Source: an uncultured Clostridia bacterium (GTDB taxonomy: Bacteria > Bacillota_A > Clostridia > TANB77 > CAG-508). Taken from it: a DNA stretch of 15,153 nucleotides. The stretch is from positions 1 through 15,153 of the forward strand of contig CANQEA010000032.1 of NCBI GenBank assembly GCA_947594095.1. Direction: 5' to 3'. The notes under the pieces were generated by a model. It made no database searches and was not told the DNA's origin. It worked only from the letters and a program-made list of their open reading frames with translations. This document shows positions 6,247 through 13,196 of the stretch, one piece after another. The position numbers and the translations under genes are program-made. Positions within the stretch are counted from its first letter, which is position 1. Each line of letters begins with the position of its first letter.

Positions 6247-6936
6247 TTATCTTGCCTCCCTATTCTTTTTATTGCTTTTTGACTTTTTTTGTTCCTTTTC
6301 CTGTTCTATTTTAGACTCAACATATTCGTAAATATCTTCATTAATTAATTTGAACTTTTTAGGTTCAACTTCATTTGTTTGCAAAGCTACTAACCTATCA
6401 ATTATTTTTTCTCTTAATTCAGGATTGATTTTGTTTAAGTACTCTCCATAAGTAGTAATATCATATTCAAATACACCTTTATTTAATTTCATAAACTTCA
6501 AATCTCTAACTTCATATTTTCTATTGTACTCAACTATAAAATCAGGTATATCTTCAAGTTTTATTATTACTTCATCTACTCCATCATCTGCATAATAAAG
6601 CTCTGTCTTTAATTCAATTAATTTTCTTATTTCATCTTCAGAATAAAATGAAGGATTAAATTCATTTTCTGAAACTTCTTTTTCTGAAAATGTATCAGCC
6701 AAATTATCGCCTTTCAAAACTCTTGCAAAATCTTCTTTTGCTTTATCAATATTTTCATTATAATAATAACCATAACCCCAATCTATATCGCTATCTTTAA
6801 CACTATAATCAAAAGCTATAATGTATTCTTTGGAATTATCGGCAAAAGTCTTTTCAACTAGTGCCACCGGTTGCTCTTTTCTATAACCTACATCTAAAAT
6901 ATTAAATGTATCATTTATTCTTCTTGTTTCTGACAT
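6247..6936 (-). CDS. Acidic protein of unknown function in T4SS operon
   Basis: I do not recognise a certain family. The frame is open to 6972, but a perfect AGGAGG (inside codons 8-9 of the long version) stands 8 nt before the ATG at 6936, so the product is 229 aa. Residues about 15-70 contain KEYIIAFDYSV and DWGYGYYYNENIDKAKEDF, which recalls a short module of mobile-element accessory proteins (a YVVAW...GHYF...A...F pattern), from memory and uncertain. The middle is acidic (DDGVDEVIIKLEDIPDFI) and the C-terminal 30 residues turn strongly charged, then basic (KKSKSNKKNREAR). No membrane segment or signal peptide is seen. It sits 2 bp upstream of prgI, so it is co-expressed with the channel genes and may be a cytosolic accessory factor. 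Confidence 0.75.
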   Translation of the reverse strand: MSETRRINDTFNILDVGYRKEQPVALVEKTFADNSKEYIIAFDYSVKDSDIDWGYGYYYNENIDKAKEDFARVLKGDNLADTFSEKEVSENEFNPSFYSEDEIRKLIELKTELYYADDGVDEVIIKLEDIPDFIVEYNRKYEVRDLKFMKLNKGVFEYDITTYGEYLNKINPELREKIIDRLVALQTNEVEPKKFKLINEDIYEYVESKIEQEKEQKKSKSNKKNREAR

Positions 6937-6952
6937 TGTTTTGTACCTCCTA

Positions 6953-7234
6953 TTATCTTTCATTTCTATCAAATAATTTATTTTTTAATCTTTCTGTTAT
7001 ATTAAATTGAGGATATGACTTATAGTTTCTTGTATAATAATTTTTGAAATAATCTTTATTATTTTCTGAATACATATACATCCAATCTTCAGGTTTTTTC
7101 ATTCCTCGTTTTATTGCATTATCAAATGCATCATCAGGATTTTCTCTTATCTTCATACCCTCAAATATACTTCCTTTAGGATGCACTAAATACTTAATTC
7201 CATTTTCTTCTGTATGTATAAAATCTGAACTCAT
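6953..7234 (-). CDS. Unknown protein of T4SS operon, 93 aa
   Basis: ATG 7234 follows AGGAG by about 8 nt. The protein is soluble and rich in aromatic residues, Asn and Lys: FIHTEENGIKYLVHPKGSIF, then NPDDAFDNAIKRGMKKPEDW, then MYMYSENNKDYFKNYYTRNY. It has no membrane segment and no Cys. The stop at 6953 precedes the SD of the 6936 gene by only a few bases, so the two are translated as a pair. I know of no named domain that fits. Its position between the TrbL-like gene and prgI makes a transfer-related role likely, but the sequence does not say which. Confidence 0.7.
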   Translation of the reverse strand: MSSDFIHTEENGIKYLVHPKGSIFEGMKIRENPDDAFDNAIKRGMKKPEDWMYMYSENNKDYFKNYYTRNYKSYPQFNITERLKNKLFDRNER

Positions 7235-7254
7235 TTTTTTCTCCTCTCTTTAAG

Positions 7255-8082
7255 TTATATTCCCATCATTTCTCTTACAATTCTATCTGAAAGTCTTATT
7301 GTTCCAACTAAAACTAACATATTGAATATTAGTTCTCCTACATATTTCCATACCATTGTTACGGTAGCTGCACCTGTATCCACACTCGGTGGACTTGCTG
7401 CAAAACTTGAAAAAATAATACATGCTAATACTATAATTGCTCCCTCTAAACAAACTGCAACATAGCTTTTCAAAAAACTTTTTCCTATATTTTGTGTAGG
7501 TTCTCCTGCAATGCTTGACAAAGGTATCGGAGATATAGCTGTGTACATATATAACTTAAAAAATCTGCCATATACAGTTAAAATTAAAATAAAAGAGAGT
7601 ACTGTCACAAACAATCCACCAAGTAAAGTAACTGCCCATAATGGAATACTCTCAAAAAATCCACAATTATTTACAGCATCTATTACTGATTGTGGTAAAG
7701 ATACTCCTGATGCTTGAAATGAACTTTTTGCCATTATTGTAGTAGCTATTCCTTGTATTATTTTGAATATTGCTAACATAATTTCCATACCATAAGTAAC
7801 AATACCTTTTGCTATTGCAAATCGTAAAAATAATTTTAAGGCTTGTTCAGGTCTCTTTATTTCTGAAAAATTCCCCATAGTTTTCATAACTCCCATTACA
7901 AAAAACAAGACTAACAATGCAAATCCTATCGCTTGTAATGCTCCATTTATGTTTGTAATAATATTCCATATTGCACCACCTTTGAAGTCAGCAGGACTTT
8001 GAGTAACTATTGTATATATTTCAGATAATTTGCCATTCCATGTGTCTATTGCATTTTGTAAATTTCCTACTATCCAATTCAA
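7255..8082 (-). CDS. TrbL/VirB6-like channel membrane protein, 275 aa
   Basis: A polytopic membrane protein of the conjugation channel. Hydrophobic segments (long-frame numbering) lie near 45-68 (ALQAIGFALLVLFFVMGVM), 90-118, 148-178 (WAVTLLGGLFVTVLSFILIL), 208-232 (YVAVCLEGAIIVLACIIF) and 246-264. Between the third and fourth is YGRFFKLYMYTAISPIPLSS, the signature I associate with the TrbL/VirB6-like proteins of Tn1549-type elements. The frame begins at GTG 8091, but that GTG is part of the SD (GAGGTG). The TTG at 8082 has 8-nt spacing and is the better start, giving MNWIVGNLQNAI. It follows the pilin gene across a long hairpin (8110-8147). Confidence 0.9.
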   Translation of the reverse strand: MNWIVGNLQNAIDTWNGKLSEIYTIVTQSPADFKGGAIWNIITNINGALQAIGFALLVLFFVMGVMKTMGNFSEIKRPEQALKLFLRFAIAKGIVTYGMEIMLAIFKIIQGIATTIMAKSSFQASGVSLPQSVIDAVNNCGFFESIPLWAVTLLGGLFVTVLSFILILTVYGRFFKLYMYTAISPIPLSSIAGEPTQNIGKSFLKSYVAVCLEGAIIVLACIIFSSFAASPPSVDTGAATVTMVWKYVGELIFNMLVLVGTIRLSDRIVREMMGI

Positions 8083-8109
8083 TATTTTCACCTCGATTCA
8101 TAAAAATTT

Positions 8110-8147
8110 AGTATAGACAGATAATAATATAGTTATCTGTCTATACT
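8110..8147. other. 15-bp perfect hairpin between pilin and trbL-like genes
   Basis: AGTATAGACAGATAA (8110-8124) and its exact complement (8133-8147) enclose an 8-nt loop. On the minus strand only AAATTTTTATG follows, a weak U-tract, so it may be an RNA-stability or processing hairpin, a partial terminator, or a protein-binding site. It begins 8 bp after the pilin stop. Confidence 0.7.
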
Positions 8148-8155
8148 ATTAAAAT

Positions 8156-8482
8156 TTAGCCACCTGTAATCAAGTTTAATATTTCTTTTGCAAATGTAAT
8201 TACAATCCCACCTGCAAGTGTCATTATTCCATTGGCTCTTTGTGTTGGATCGTGTGACTTTAAGCTCATTCCTACTTGAACAACACCAAAGCCTAAAATA
8301 ATCATTCCAACTGCTCTAATTAAACCAAATATAAAATTAGATAAATTATTTACAACAGCTATTGGATCATCAGCAGCAAAAACATTACTTGCTTGTGCTA
8401 AAATTACAGCAACTATATAAGCTACTATAAATACTCCTTTTACTAAAAATTTTTTGCTATTTTTTACATTTTTTTCTTTCAT
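8156..8482 (-). CDS. Maff2/VirB2-like pilin-type small membrane protein
   Basis: A 108-aa secreted membrane protein that probably forms the VirB2-like part of the channel. It has a basic start (KEKNVKNSKK), a hydrophobic core (VKGVFIVAYIVAVILAQA) and a likely signal peptidase site at VFA-ADDP (about 37), leaving a mature part of about 71 aa. Two membrane helices follow: NFIFGLIRAVGMIILGFGVVQV and, after a polar loop (SLKSHDPTQRANG), IMTLAGGIVITFAKEIL, ending in Gly-Gly. This is the usual layout of proteins annotated Maff2 in Tn1549-type elements, though many of those lack a clear signal peptide. ATG 8482 has AAAGGAG with 9-nt spacing. A terminator (8520-8563) lies directly upstream with no promoter between. 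Confidence 0.85.
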   Translation of the reverse strand: MKEKNVKNSKKFLVKGVFIVAYIVAVILAQASNVFAADDPIAVVNNLSNFIFGLIRAVGMIILGFGVVQVGMSLKSHDPTQRANGIMTLAGGIVITFAKEILNLITGG

Positions 8483-8519
8483 AATATATTTCTCCTTTCT
8501 TTTTTCCTATTTTTAGGCA

Positions 8520-8563
8520 CAAAAAATAGACCTAGATTTTACTTTTCAATAAATTCTAGGTCT
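8520..8563 (-). terminator. Intrinsic terminator between virD4 and pilin gene
   Basis: Arms 8528-8536 and 8555-8563 give nine perfect pairs (AGACCTAGA/TCTAGGTCT), extended by ATTT/AAAT pairing toward the loop. The minus-strand RNA then reads AUUUUUUG. The right arm touches the virD4 stop codon. The pilin SD begins about 25 bp further on, and I find no promoter in between. Confidence 0.85.
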
Positions 8564-10398
8564 TAATTAATATTGATATTAGCATTCTCAATATTCTTAT
8601 TAAATAAATTATCAATTTCTTCTTCAGATAATAATTCATAATCTGTTTCTTTTAATTCTAAATCAATTACTTCATTCATATTTATATTATCTTCAAAATT
8701 AAATGATATTGTTCCTATTGCATTTGAAGTATCTCCATGTATATATGGCTTAATACTTTCGTTTCCAATAGGTGTATTTATACTATTAAAATGTTCCTTT
8801 AGATTAAATTTGAAATCTTTTACAGGTCTTTCGCCTCTCACAAAAAGTAATGCATATTGATTATCTAGCATTCTTACTTCATCAGGAGTTAAAAGTTCTC
8901 TTCCTGCAATTTGGTCATTCTTTGAATAATTACCATGTGAACCAAAAGTTCTTCCAAAAGTGTTTGTATCTATTGTTTCTTTTCCAAGAAGTTCAGATAC
9001 ATACTTATGAGTTGATTGCTCATTTCCACCTAAATACAAGAATTCATCACAATTTCCAACAATTGATTCCCATTGTTTTTCAAATAATGCTTTTAATTGT
9101 GCTAAATTTTGCAATATGATAGAAACAGAAACTTCTCTACTTCTCATGACTGATAAAATTTTATCAAAATCATCAGGTAGGCTTACATTAGCAAACTCAT
9201 CCATAACAAAATGAACATGTACAGGTAAACTTCCACCATATTTATAATCTGCTAAATAAAATAATTGTTGGAATAGTTGTGTATAAAGTACACTTACTAG
9301 AAAATTAAAAGATGTATCATTATCAGGTATTATAGCAAATAATGCTACCTTCTTTTCTCCTAAACTTGGCAAGTCTAATTCATCGGTTTGTGTTAATTGT
9401 GCTACACTCTCTAAATTAAACTTTTCAAGTCTTGCAGCTAGTGTTACTTGTATTGATTTTAATGTTTTAGCAGAACCACTATGGTATGCTCTATAATATT
9501 TTAATGAAATATGTTCAGGATTTGTTGTTTCTAATCTATTAAATAACATATCAAGTGGGCTAACATAATCGTCATCATCTTCTTTTACATCTCCTGCTCT
9601 TAATAGTTCCATAACCATAACAAAGTTTTGTTCTTCTTCAGGAGCTTCATATTTCAAGTAAAAGATTAAAGCTAAAAGGAGCATACTTGCTGCCGTATCC
9701 CAAAATGGATCGTTTGTACTACTTCCCTTTGGAGTTGTAGATTTGAAAAGATTTGTTACTAATTTTTGAACATCATTGTCAGTTTTCAAATATACAAATG
9801 GATTATAGCAATGTGATTTTTCCATATTTATTAAATCTAAAACTCTTACCTCATATCCATTTTGTTCTAGTAAATATCCTGTGTCTCTAACAATTTCTCC
9901 TTTAGGATCTAGTACAACATAAGATGTATTGCATTGCATAACATTAGGTTTGCAATAACTATAAGTCTTTCCTGCACCACTACCTCCAACAACTAATACA
10001 TTTACATTTCTTCTGTGTTTCTTTCCATTTAATCCAAGTGAAACATTTTTAGTTAGTATCTTATTATAATTATTAGGTTGTTTATATTTCTTATTTAATT
10101 CTTTTGCCTCGCCCCATTTGGCAGAACCATTTTCTTCTCTTCTCCTGTAATTTTTTCTAGTAGATTCATATAATAATATAGACATTATATATATTACTAA
10201 AAAAATAAGAATAGTTTTTATACTACTCTCCATAAATGTAATATTGAAAGGATTGCTTAAGGCATTACTTCCATTTTTTATTATTTCTATCAATCCACCA
10301 TTTATATATGGAGCAACTAATAATGCTAACCATATTACAGGAATTATTCCAAGAATATAAACAATTCTAGCAATTTTCTTATCATCGTTCAAAGGCAA
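8563..10398 (-). CDS. virD4: VirD4-type coupling protein (T4CP), 611 aa
   Basis: The hexameric ATPase that brings the relaxase-DNA complex to the channel. Two N-terminal membrane segments lie at about 11-31 (IVYILGIIPVIWLALLVAPY) and 62-77 (TILIFLVIYIMSILLY). Then come GSAKWGEAKEL (91-101), Walker A GGSGAGKT (138-145), VVLDPKGEIV (161-170), Walker B VHFVMDEF (395-402, Asp400/Glu401) and SVSIILQNLAQLKALF (424-439), all expected of TraG/VirD4. The start is unusual: TTG at 10398, placed 5-6 nt after AAAAGG; there is no in-frame ATG near. It overlaps the preceding 72-aa gene by 17 bp, so translation is coupled. The C-terminal 60 residues are acidic (DLELKETDYELLSEEEIDNL), a likely contact for basic substrate or PcfB. 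The gene ends in a terminator stem. Confidence 0.96.
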   Translation of the reverse strand: MPLNDDKKIARIVYILGIIPVIWLALLVAPYINGGLIEIIKNGSNALSNPFNITFMESSIKTILIFLVIYIMSILLYESTRKNYRRREENGSAKWGEAKELNKKYKQPNNYNKILTKNVSLGLNGKKHRRNVNVLVVGGSGAGKTYSYCKPNVMQCNTSYVVLDPKGEIVRDTGYLLEQNGYEVRVLDLINMEKSHCYNPFVYLKTDNDVQKLVTNLFKSTTPKGSSTNDPFWDTAASMLLLALIFYLKYEAPEEEQNFVMVMELLRAGDVKEDDDDYVSPLDMLFNRLETTNPEHISLKYYRAYHSGSAKTLKSIQVTLAARLEKFNLESVAQLTQTDELDLPSLGEKKVALFAIIPDNDTSFNFLVSVLYTQLFQQLFYLADYKYGGSLPVHVHFVMDEFANVSLPDDFDKILSVMRSREVSVSIILQNLAQLKALFEKQWESIVGNCDEFLYLGGNEQSTHKYVSELLGKETIDTNTFGRTFGSHGNYSKNDQIAGRELLTPDEVRMLDNQYALLFVRGERPVKDFKFNLKEHFNSINTPIGNESIKPYIHGDTSNAIGTISFNFEDNINMNEVIDLELKETDYELLSEEEIDNLFNKNIENANININ

Positions 10399-10600
10399 AA
10401 CTACCTTTTACTTTTCTTTTGTCAATTGGGGCATCTAATAATTTTTTAATTAATTCATCAATAATTTCAGTATCAACATTTTCTGCTATTTTCTTATTTC
10501 TAAATTCATTAAGAGCATTTATTATTAGTTTATAATCATATATATCCAACACAATAGTTCTTGTTTCTTCCAATTTCAATTCCCCCTTATCTATCAGCAT
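10382..10600 (-). CDS. Small unknown protein coupled to PcfB and VirD4
   Basis: A 72-aa helical, charged protein (RTIVLDIYDYKLIINALNEF, then DTEIIDELIKKLLDAPIDKR). I do not recognise a family; small genes occupy this place in many elements of this type. It overlaps pcfB by 14 bp and virD4 by 17 bp, so the three are translated as a block. Two starts are possible: ATG 10600 with AAAGG 9 nt upstream, or a TTG at 10573, which has a much stronger AAGGGGG 8 nt before it and would give a 63-aa product. No membrane segment or signal is seen. It may help link the relaxosome to the coupling protein, judged only from its position. Confidence 0.75.
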   Translation of the reverse strand: MLIDKGELKLEETRTIVLDIYDYKLIINALNEFRNKKIAENVDTEIIDELIKKLLDAPIDKRKVKGSFAFER

Positions 10601-11339
10601 TAGTTTTAGCCTTTGGAGTTATGTTCTTTACATTGACTTTCTCTTTAGCTTTAACTTCTTCTCTTCTTTCAACTTCTACTTTTAATTTTGCAAGTTCTTT
10701 TCTAACAGAAGGCTTTTTTTCTCCTTTAGATACCCCTTCTTGCATCTTTGAAGTTGTTAAGGAAGGCTCTGACTGAGGGCTTTTTTCTGTCTTCGCCAAA
10801 TTGAAATTTTCGGTTTTATTTTCTTCCTTTTGTATTGGTTTATCTTGCAAAACTTCTTCTAATAATTCCTCTTTAGATTTCTTTTGAACTCCTAGTTCCT
10901 TTCTTTGTGCCTCTCTATTTTCAATAGCTTTTGTAACTTCAGTATCTATTTTTGCAGTATCTATTGTTGTTAGTTTGAATCTTTCTACTATTCTATTTAT
11001 TCTTGAGGCATCCTCATCTTTTACCATAATATCAGTCATTCCATCAATATTTATATGTTTTCTATCAACTAAAGCACAATAAAGTATTCCATATTTTTTT
11101 GCCTCATACTTAAATGTTTCTAAATCTTCATTTTTTATAGAAAAGATTTTTAATGGTTTACCTGCTTTTAGCATATTGTTTAATCTTGTCTTTCCTTTAG
11201 TTTGTTTTTTATCTTTCATTATAGTATATAACATTGCAGCTACATTTTTAGCTCCACTACCTGTTAGTTTAGCAAGAACCTCAAATCCTTCTAAACTTAA
11301 TCTTACAATTTGTTCTGATGCATCTCCATTTACACTCAT
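10587..11339 (-). CDS. pcfB: PcfB-family (DUF3801) relaxosome accessory protein
   Basis: PcfB of pCF10 binds the relaxosome and docks it to the coupling protein, so a similar job is expected here. Residues 1-150 form the DUF3801-like domain: GDASEQIVRLSLEGFEVLAK is the typical opening, then GSGAKNVAAMLYTIMKDKK, LKIFSIKNEDLETFKYEAKK, YGILYCALVDRK and MVKDEDASRINRIVERF. The remainder (150-250) is low-complexity, rich in Lys and Glu, probably unfolded, and ends in a basic tail (VKNITPKAKTNADR). ATG 11339 has AAAGGAG about 8 nt upstream. It lies 4 bp after the relaxase gene and overlaps the 72-aa gene, the order expected between relaxase and virD4. Confidence 0.92.
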   Translation of the reverse strand: MSVNGDASEQIVRLSLEGFEVLAKLTGSGAKNVAAMLYTIMKDKKQTKGKTRLNNMLKAGKPLKIFSIKNEDLETFKYEAKKYGILYCALVDRKHINIDGMTDIMVKDEDASRINRIVERFKLTTIDTAKIDTEVTKAIENREAQRKELGVQKKSKEELLEEVLQDKPIQKEENKTENFNLAKTEKSPQSEPSLTTSKMQEGVSKGEKKPSVRKELAKLKVEVERREEVKAKEKVNVKNITPKAKTNADR

Positions 11340-11343
11340 AAAA

Positions 11344-12738
11344 TTACTCCTTTCCTTTTTTTATTTTTTCTTTATTCTTTTTATCTTTAGTTTCTTTTTC
11401 TAATTCTTCTTGCTTATCAAGTTCATCTAGACTTTTATCAATAACTCTTACTCTATTTTTTATATCTTCACATTGCTCTACCTCCTTTCGCAATTTGTCT
11501 ATATTAGTTGTCAAAGTTGAGATTTGCTCTGCATATTTCTTCATTTCTTCCTCATCCTTTGACAATTTTCTAATTGCCCATAATCTTTCTCGTTGATTTG
11601 ATAATTCATTTATCTTGTAAGTAATATCATCTTTATAATTTAATAAATCATCTAATGTTTTAATATTATTTGTTGCTAATAATTTTGCTTGATTAGATAA
11701 TTCTTCCATTCTCGAAACATCTGCTCTTATACTTGCAGGTAGTCTTTGTTGTGGTACATTATTTGGAAATACTTTTAATAAGTAGCAATAATGATAATAT
11801 AAAGCAATAAATCCTTTTGCTTTGGCTCTTTTATGCCTGTTTGCAAAAGGATAATTTATTTTTCTACTATAAACATTTTCTATAAATGGAACACGAATTG
11901 CTTGTTCTTCTATAATTCTTCGCTTTATATTCTCTATTGTATAATCTTCTCCAAATCTTCTTTCAATTCTTATATTCCTATTGTAATTCTTTTTTCTTAT
12001 ACTCAACTTTCCTGCTCTAACCATTACATCATAATCTAATTTTTTCATTAGATATATAAAGTCATCATAAGAATATGCTTGTCTAATCGCTAAATCAATT
12101 TCTCGTTTAGCAGTTTTAGAATAGTTATCATTATATAAAGATTTCTTATAATAATTACCAAAATTAATCTTACTTTTTTTACATGGTTTTTCAGATAATA
12201 CACTTAGCCCATGTTCCTTACAAATTTCATCTGATATATGTCTAAATCTAGCAGTATTATATCTATTACTATAATATCTATATCCATCTACAAATGAAAC
12301 TGAATTGATTACAAAGTGATTATGAACATGGTCAGTATTAAGATGTGTTGTTACTATTACTTCAAATCTATCTCCCCACATTTCTTTTGCCGACTGAATT
12401 CCAATTTGATGAGCTTCTTCAGGAGAAATGTTTTCTTTGAAAGATTGATAAGCATGAAATCCTAAAATGCCGTCTTCTTTTTGAAAATACATTTTAGTAT
12501 CTATCATCTCTTCATAAGCTGAATCAACTTCACAATTTATTCCTGTTGTATAATATTGCTTTTCAGTTTTATCTGAATTGGTTGCATAGTCTAAAACATC
12601 TTTTAGGTCATTAACTAAAACAAGATAATTTCCTTTTTCAATTCTAAACTCAATATTTTTTGTTTTTGTTTCATCAGTTGCATAATCAACTACATGATCT
12701 AATCTTTTTACAACTTTCCATATTTTTGTTGTTGCCAT
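11344..12738 (-). CDS. Relaxase, MOBP type (Relaxase/VirD2 domain)
   Basis: The nickase that cuts oriT and stays linked to the 5' end of the transferred strand. The frame opens at ATG 12756, but AAAGGAG stands correctly before ATG 12738, giving 464 aa starting MATTKIWKVVKRLDHVVDYA. Numbered from there, motif I has Tyr19 (VVDYATDETKT) and a similar second motif has Tyr51 (VLDYATNSDKT). Motif III is THLNTDHVHNHFVINS, with His132, His137, His139 and His141 as metal and catalytic ligands. Residues about 160-300 are basic and probably bind DNA. The last 100 form a charged coiled coil (QISTLTTNIDKLRKEVEQC) with a Lys/Glu tail. It follows mobC almost directly and is near the candidate oriT. Confidence 0.94.
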   Translation of the reverse strand: MATTKIWKVVKRLDHVVDYATDETKTKNIEFRIEKGNYLVLVNDLKDVLDYATNSDKTEKQYYTTGINCEVDSAYEEMIDTKMYFQKEDGILGFHAYQSFKENISPEEAHQIGIQSAKEMWGDRFEVIVTTHLNTDHVHNHFVINSVSFVDGYRYYSNRYNTARFRHISDEICKEHGLSVLSEKPCKKSKINFGNYYKKSLYNDNYSKTAKREIDLAIRQAYSYDDFIYLMKKLDYDVMVRAGKLSIRKKNYNRNIRIERRFGEDYTIENIKRRIIEEQAIRVPFIENVYSRKINYPFANRHKRAKAKGFIALYYHYCYLLKVFPNNVPQQRLPASIRADVSRMEELSNQAKLLATNNIKTLDDLLNYKDDITYKINELSNQRERLWAIRKLSKDEEEMKKYAEQISTLTTNIDKLRKEVEQCEDIKNRVRVIDKSLDELDKQEELEKETKDKKNKEKIKKGKE

Positions 12739-12752
12739 TTCATTTACTCCTT

Positions 12753-13064
12753 TCATAAATATTTGCTTTTAATTTGTCTTGATAACTCGTGCCACTCTTT
12801 TGCCTCTTGATTATAATAATCTTTATCAATAACATTTGTACTATTTGCTTTATGTGCTATTTGATTTAGATTAACTCCTATTTTAGAAAGTTGTTTCATA
12901 ATTTTATAAAATTCACGATCAGGTTTTTCCTTTATTTCCTTTCCTAAAATAAGTTTTCTTATATATTCAGAAATATTTTCTTTACTCACAGCAATGTCAT
13001 CTAACAATTTTGCATACTCAATATCATTAAGTCTAACTTGTATTCTTATATTTCTCTTTCTCAT
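12753..13064 (-). CDS. mobC: MobC-type relaxosome DNA-binding protein, 103 aa
   Basis: MobC proteins bind oriT and help the relaxase open and nick it. The frame extends to 13085, but AGGAGG stands 5 nt before ATG 13064, which is chosen. The N-terminus is a ribbon-helix-helix: NIRIQVRLNDIEYAKLLDDI is the DNA-contacting strand and first helix, and ISEYIRKLILG the second. The C-terminal half has the MobC signature QLSKIGVNLNQIAHKAN followed by a helix (YYNQEAKEWHELSRQIKSKY). It ends in TGA at 12753, and an ATG there overlaps the stop, but the SD favours the relaxase start 15 bp further on. It lies between the inverted-repeat region (putative oriT) and the relaxase gene, as usual. Confidence 0.93.
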   Translation of the reverse strand: MRKRNIRIQVRLNDIEYAKLLDDIAVSKENISEYIRKLILGKEIKEKPDREFYKIMKQLSKIGVNLNQIAHKANSTNVIDKDYYNQEAKEWHELSRQIKSKYL

Positions 13065-13090
13065 CTTACCCTCCTTGCTCTGCAAAATAA

Positions 13091-13176
13091 TTTTGGGGAT
13101 TGGGGCAAAGCCCCATTGTACAGAATTTGAGTGAGCCGATTTTTCGGTCTCCCAAATTCATTGCTTGCTAGGACAA
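13091..13176. other. Candidate origin of transfer (oriT)
   Basis: The 132-bp gap between the primase and mobC genes is far richer in G and C than its surroundings and holds nested repeats. GGGGC (13102-13106) pairs with GCCCC (13110-13114) over an AAA loop, one more pair on each side. An imperfect longer hairpin has outer arms GAATTTG (13123-13129) and CAAATTC (13153-13159) and inner arms GAGCCGA (13133-13139) and TCGG-T-CTC (13144-13151). A run TTTTGGGGATTGGGG precedes the first hairpin. Position next to mobC/relaxase and this structure fit an oriT; the nick position cannot be read from the sequence. No promoter is evident here. Confidence 0.7.
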
Positions 13177-13196
13177 GAAATCTAAAATAAGCTCAT

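Noticed and set aside
5958..6314. Plus-strand frame of 118 codons over prgI
   Set aside because: Antisense shadow; the opposite strand has a recognisable PrgI-family protein with a good SD.
8850..9119. Plus-strand frame of 89 codons inside virD4
   Set aside because: Antisense shadow of the coupling protein, covering its conserved Walker B region.
13101..13115. GGGGC-AAA-GCCCC hairpin as a transcription terminator
   Set aside because: No T-run follows on either strand; the GC island and neighbouring mob genes fit oriT better.
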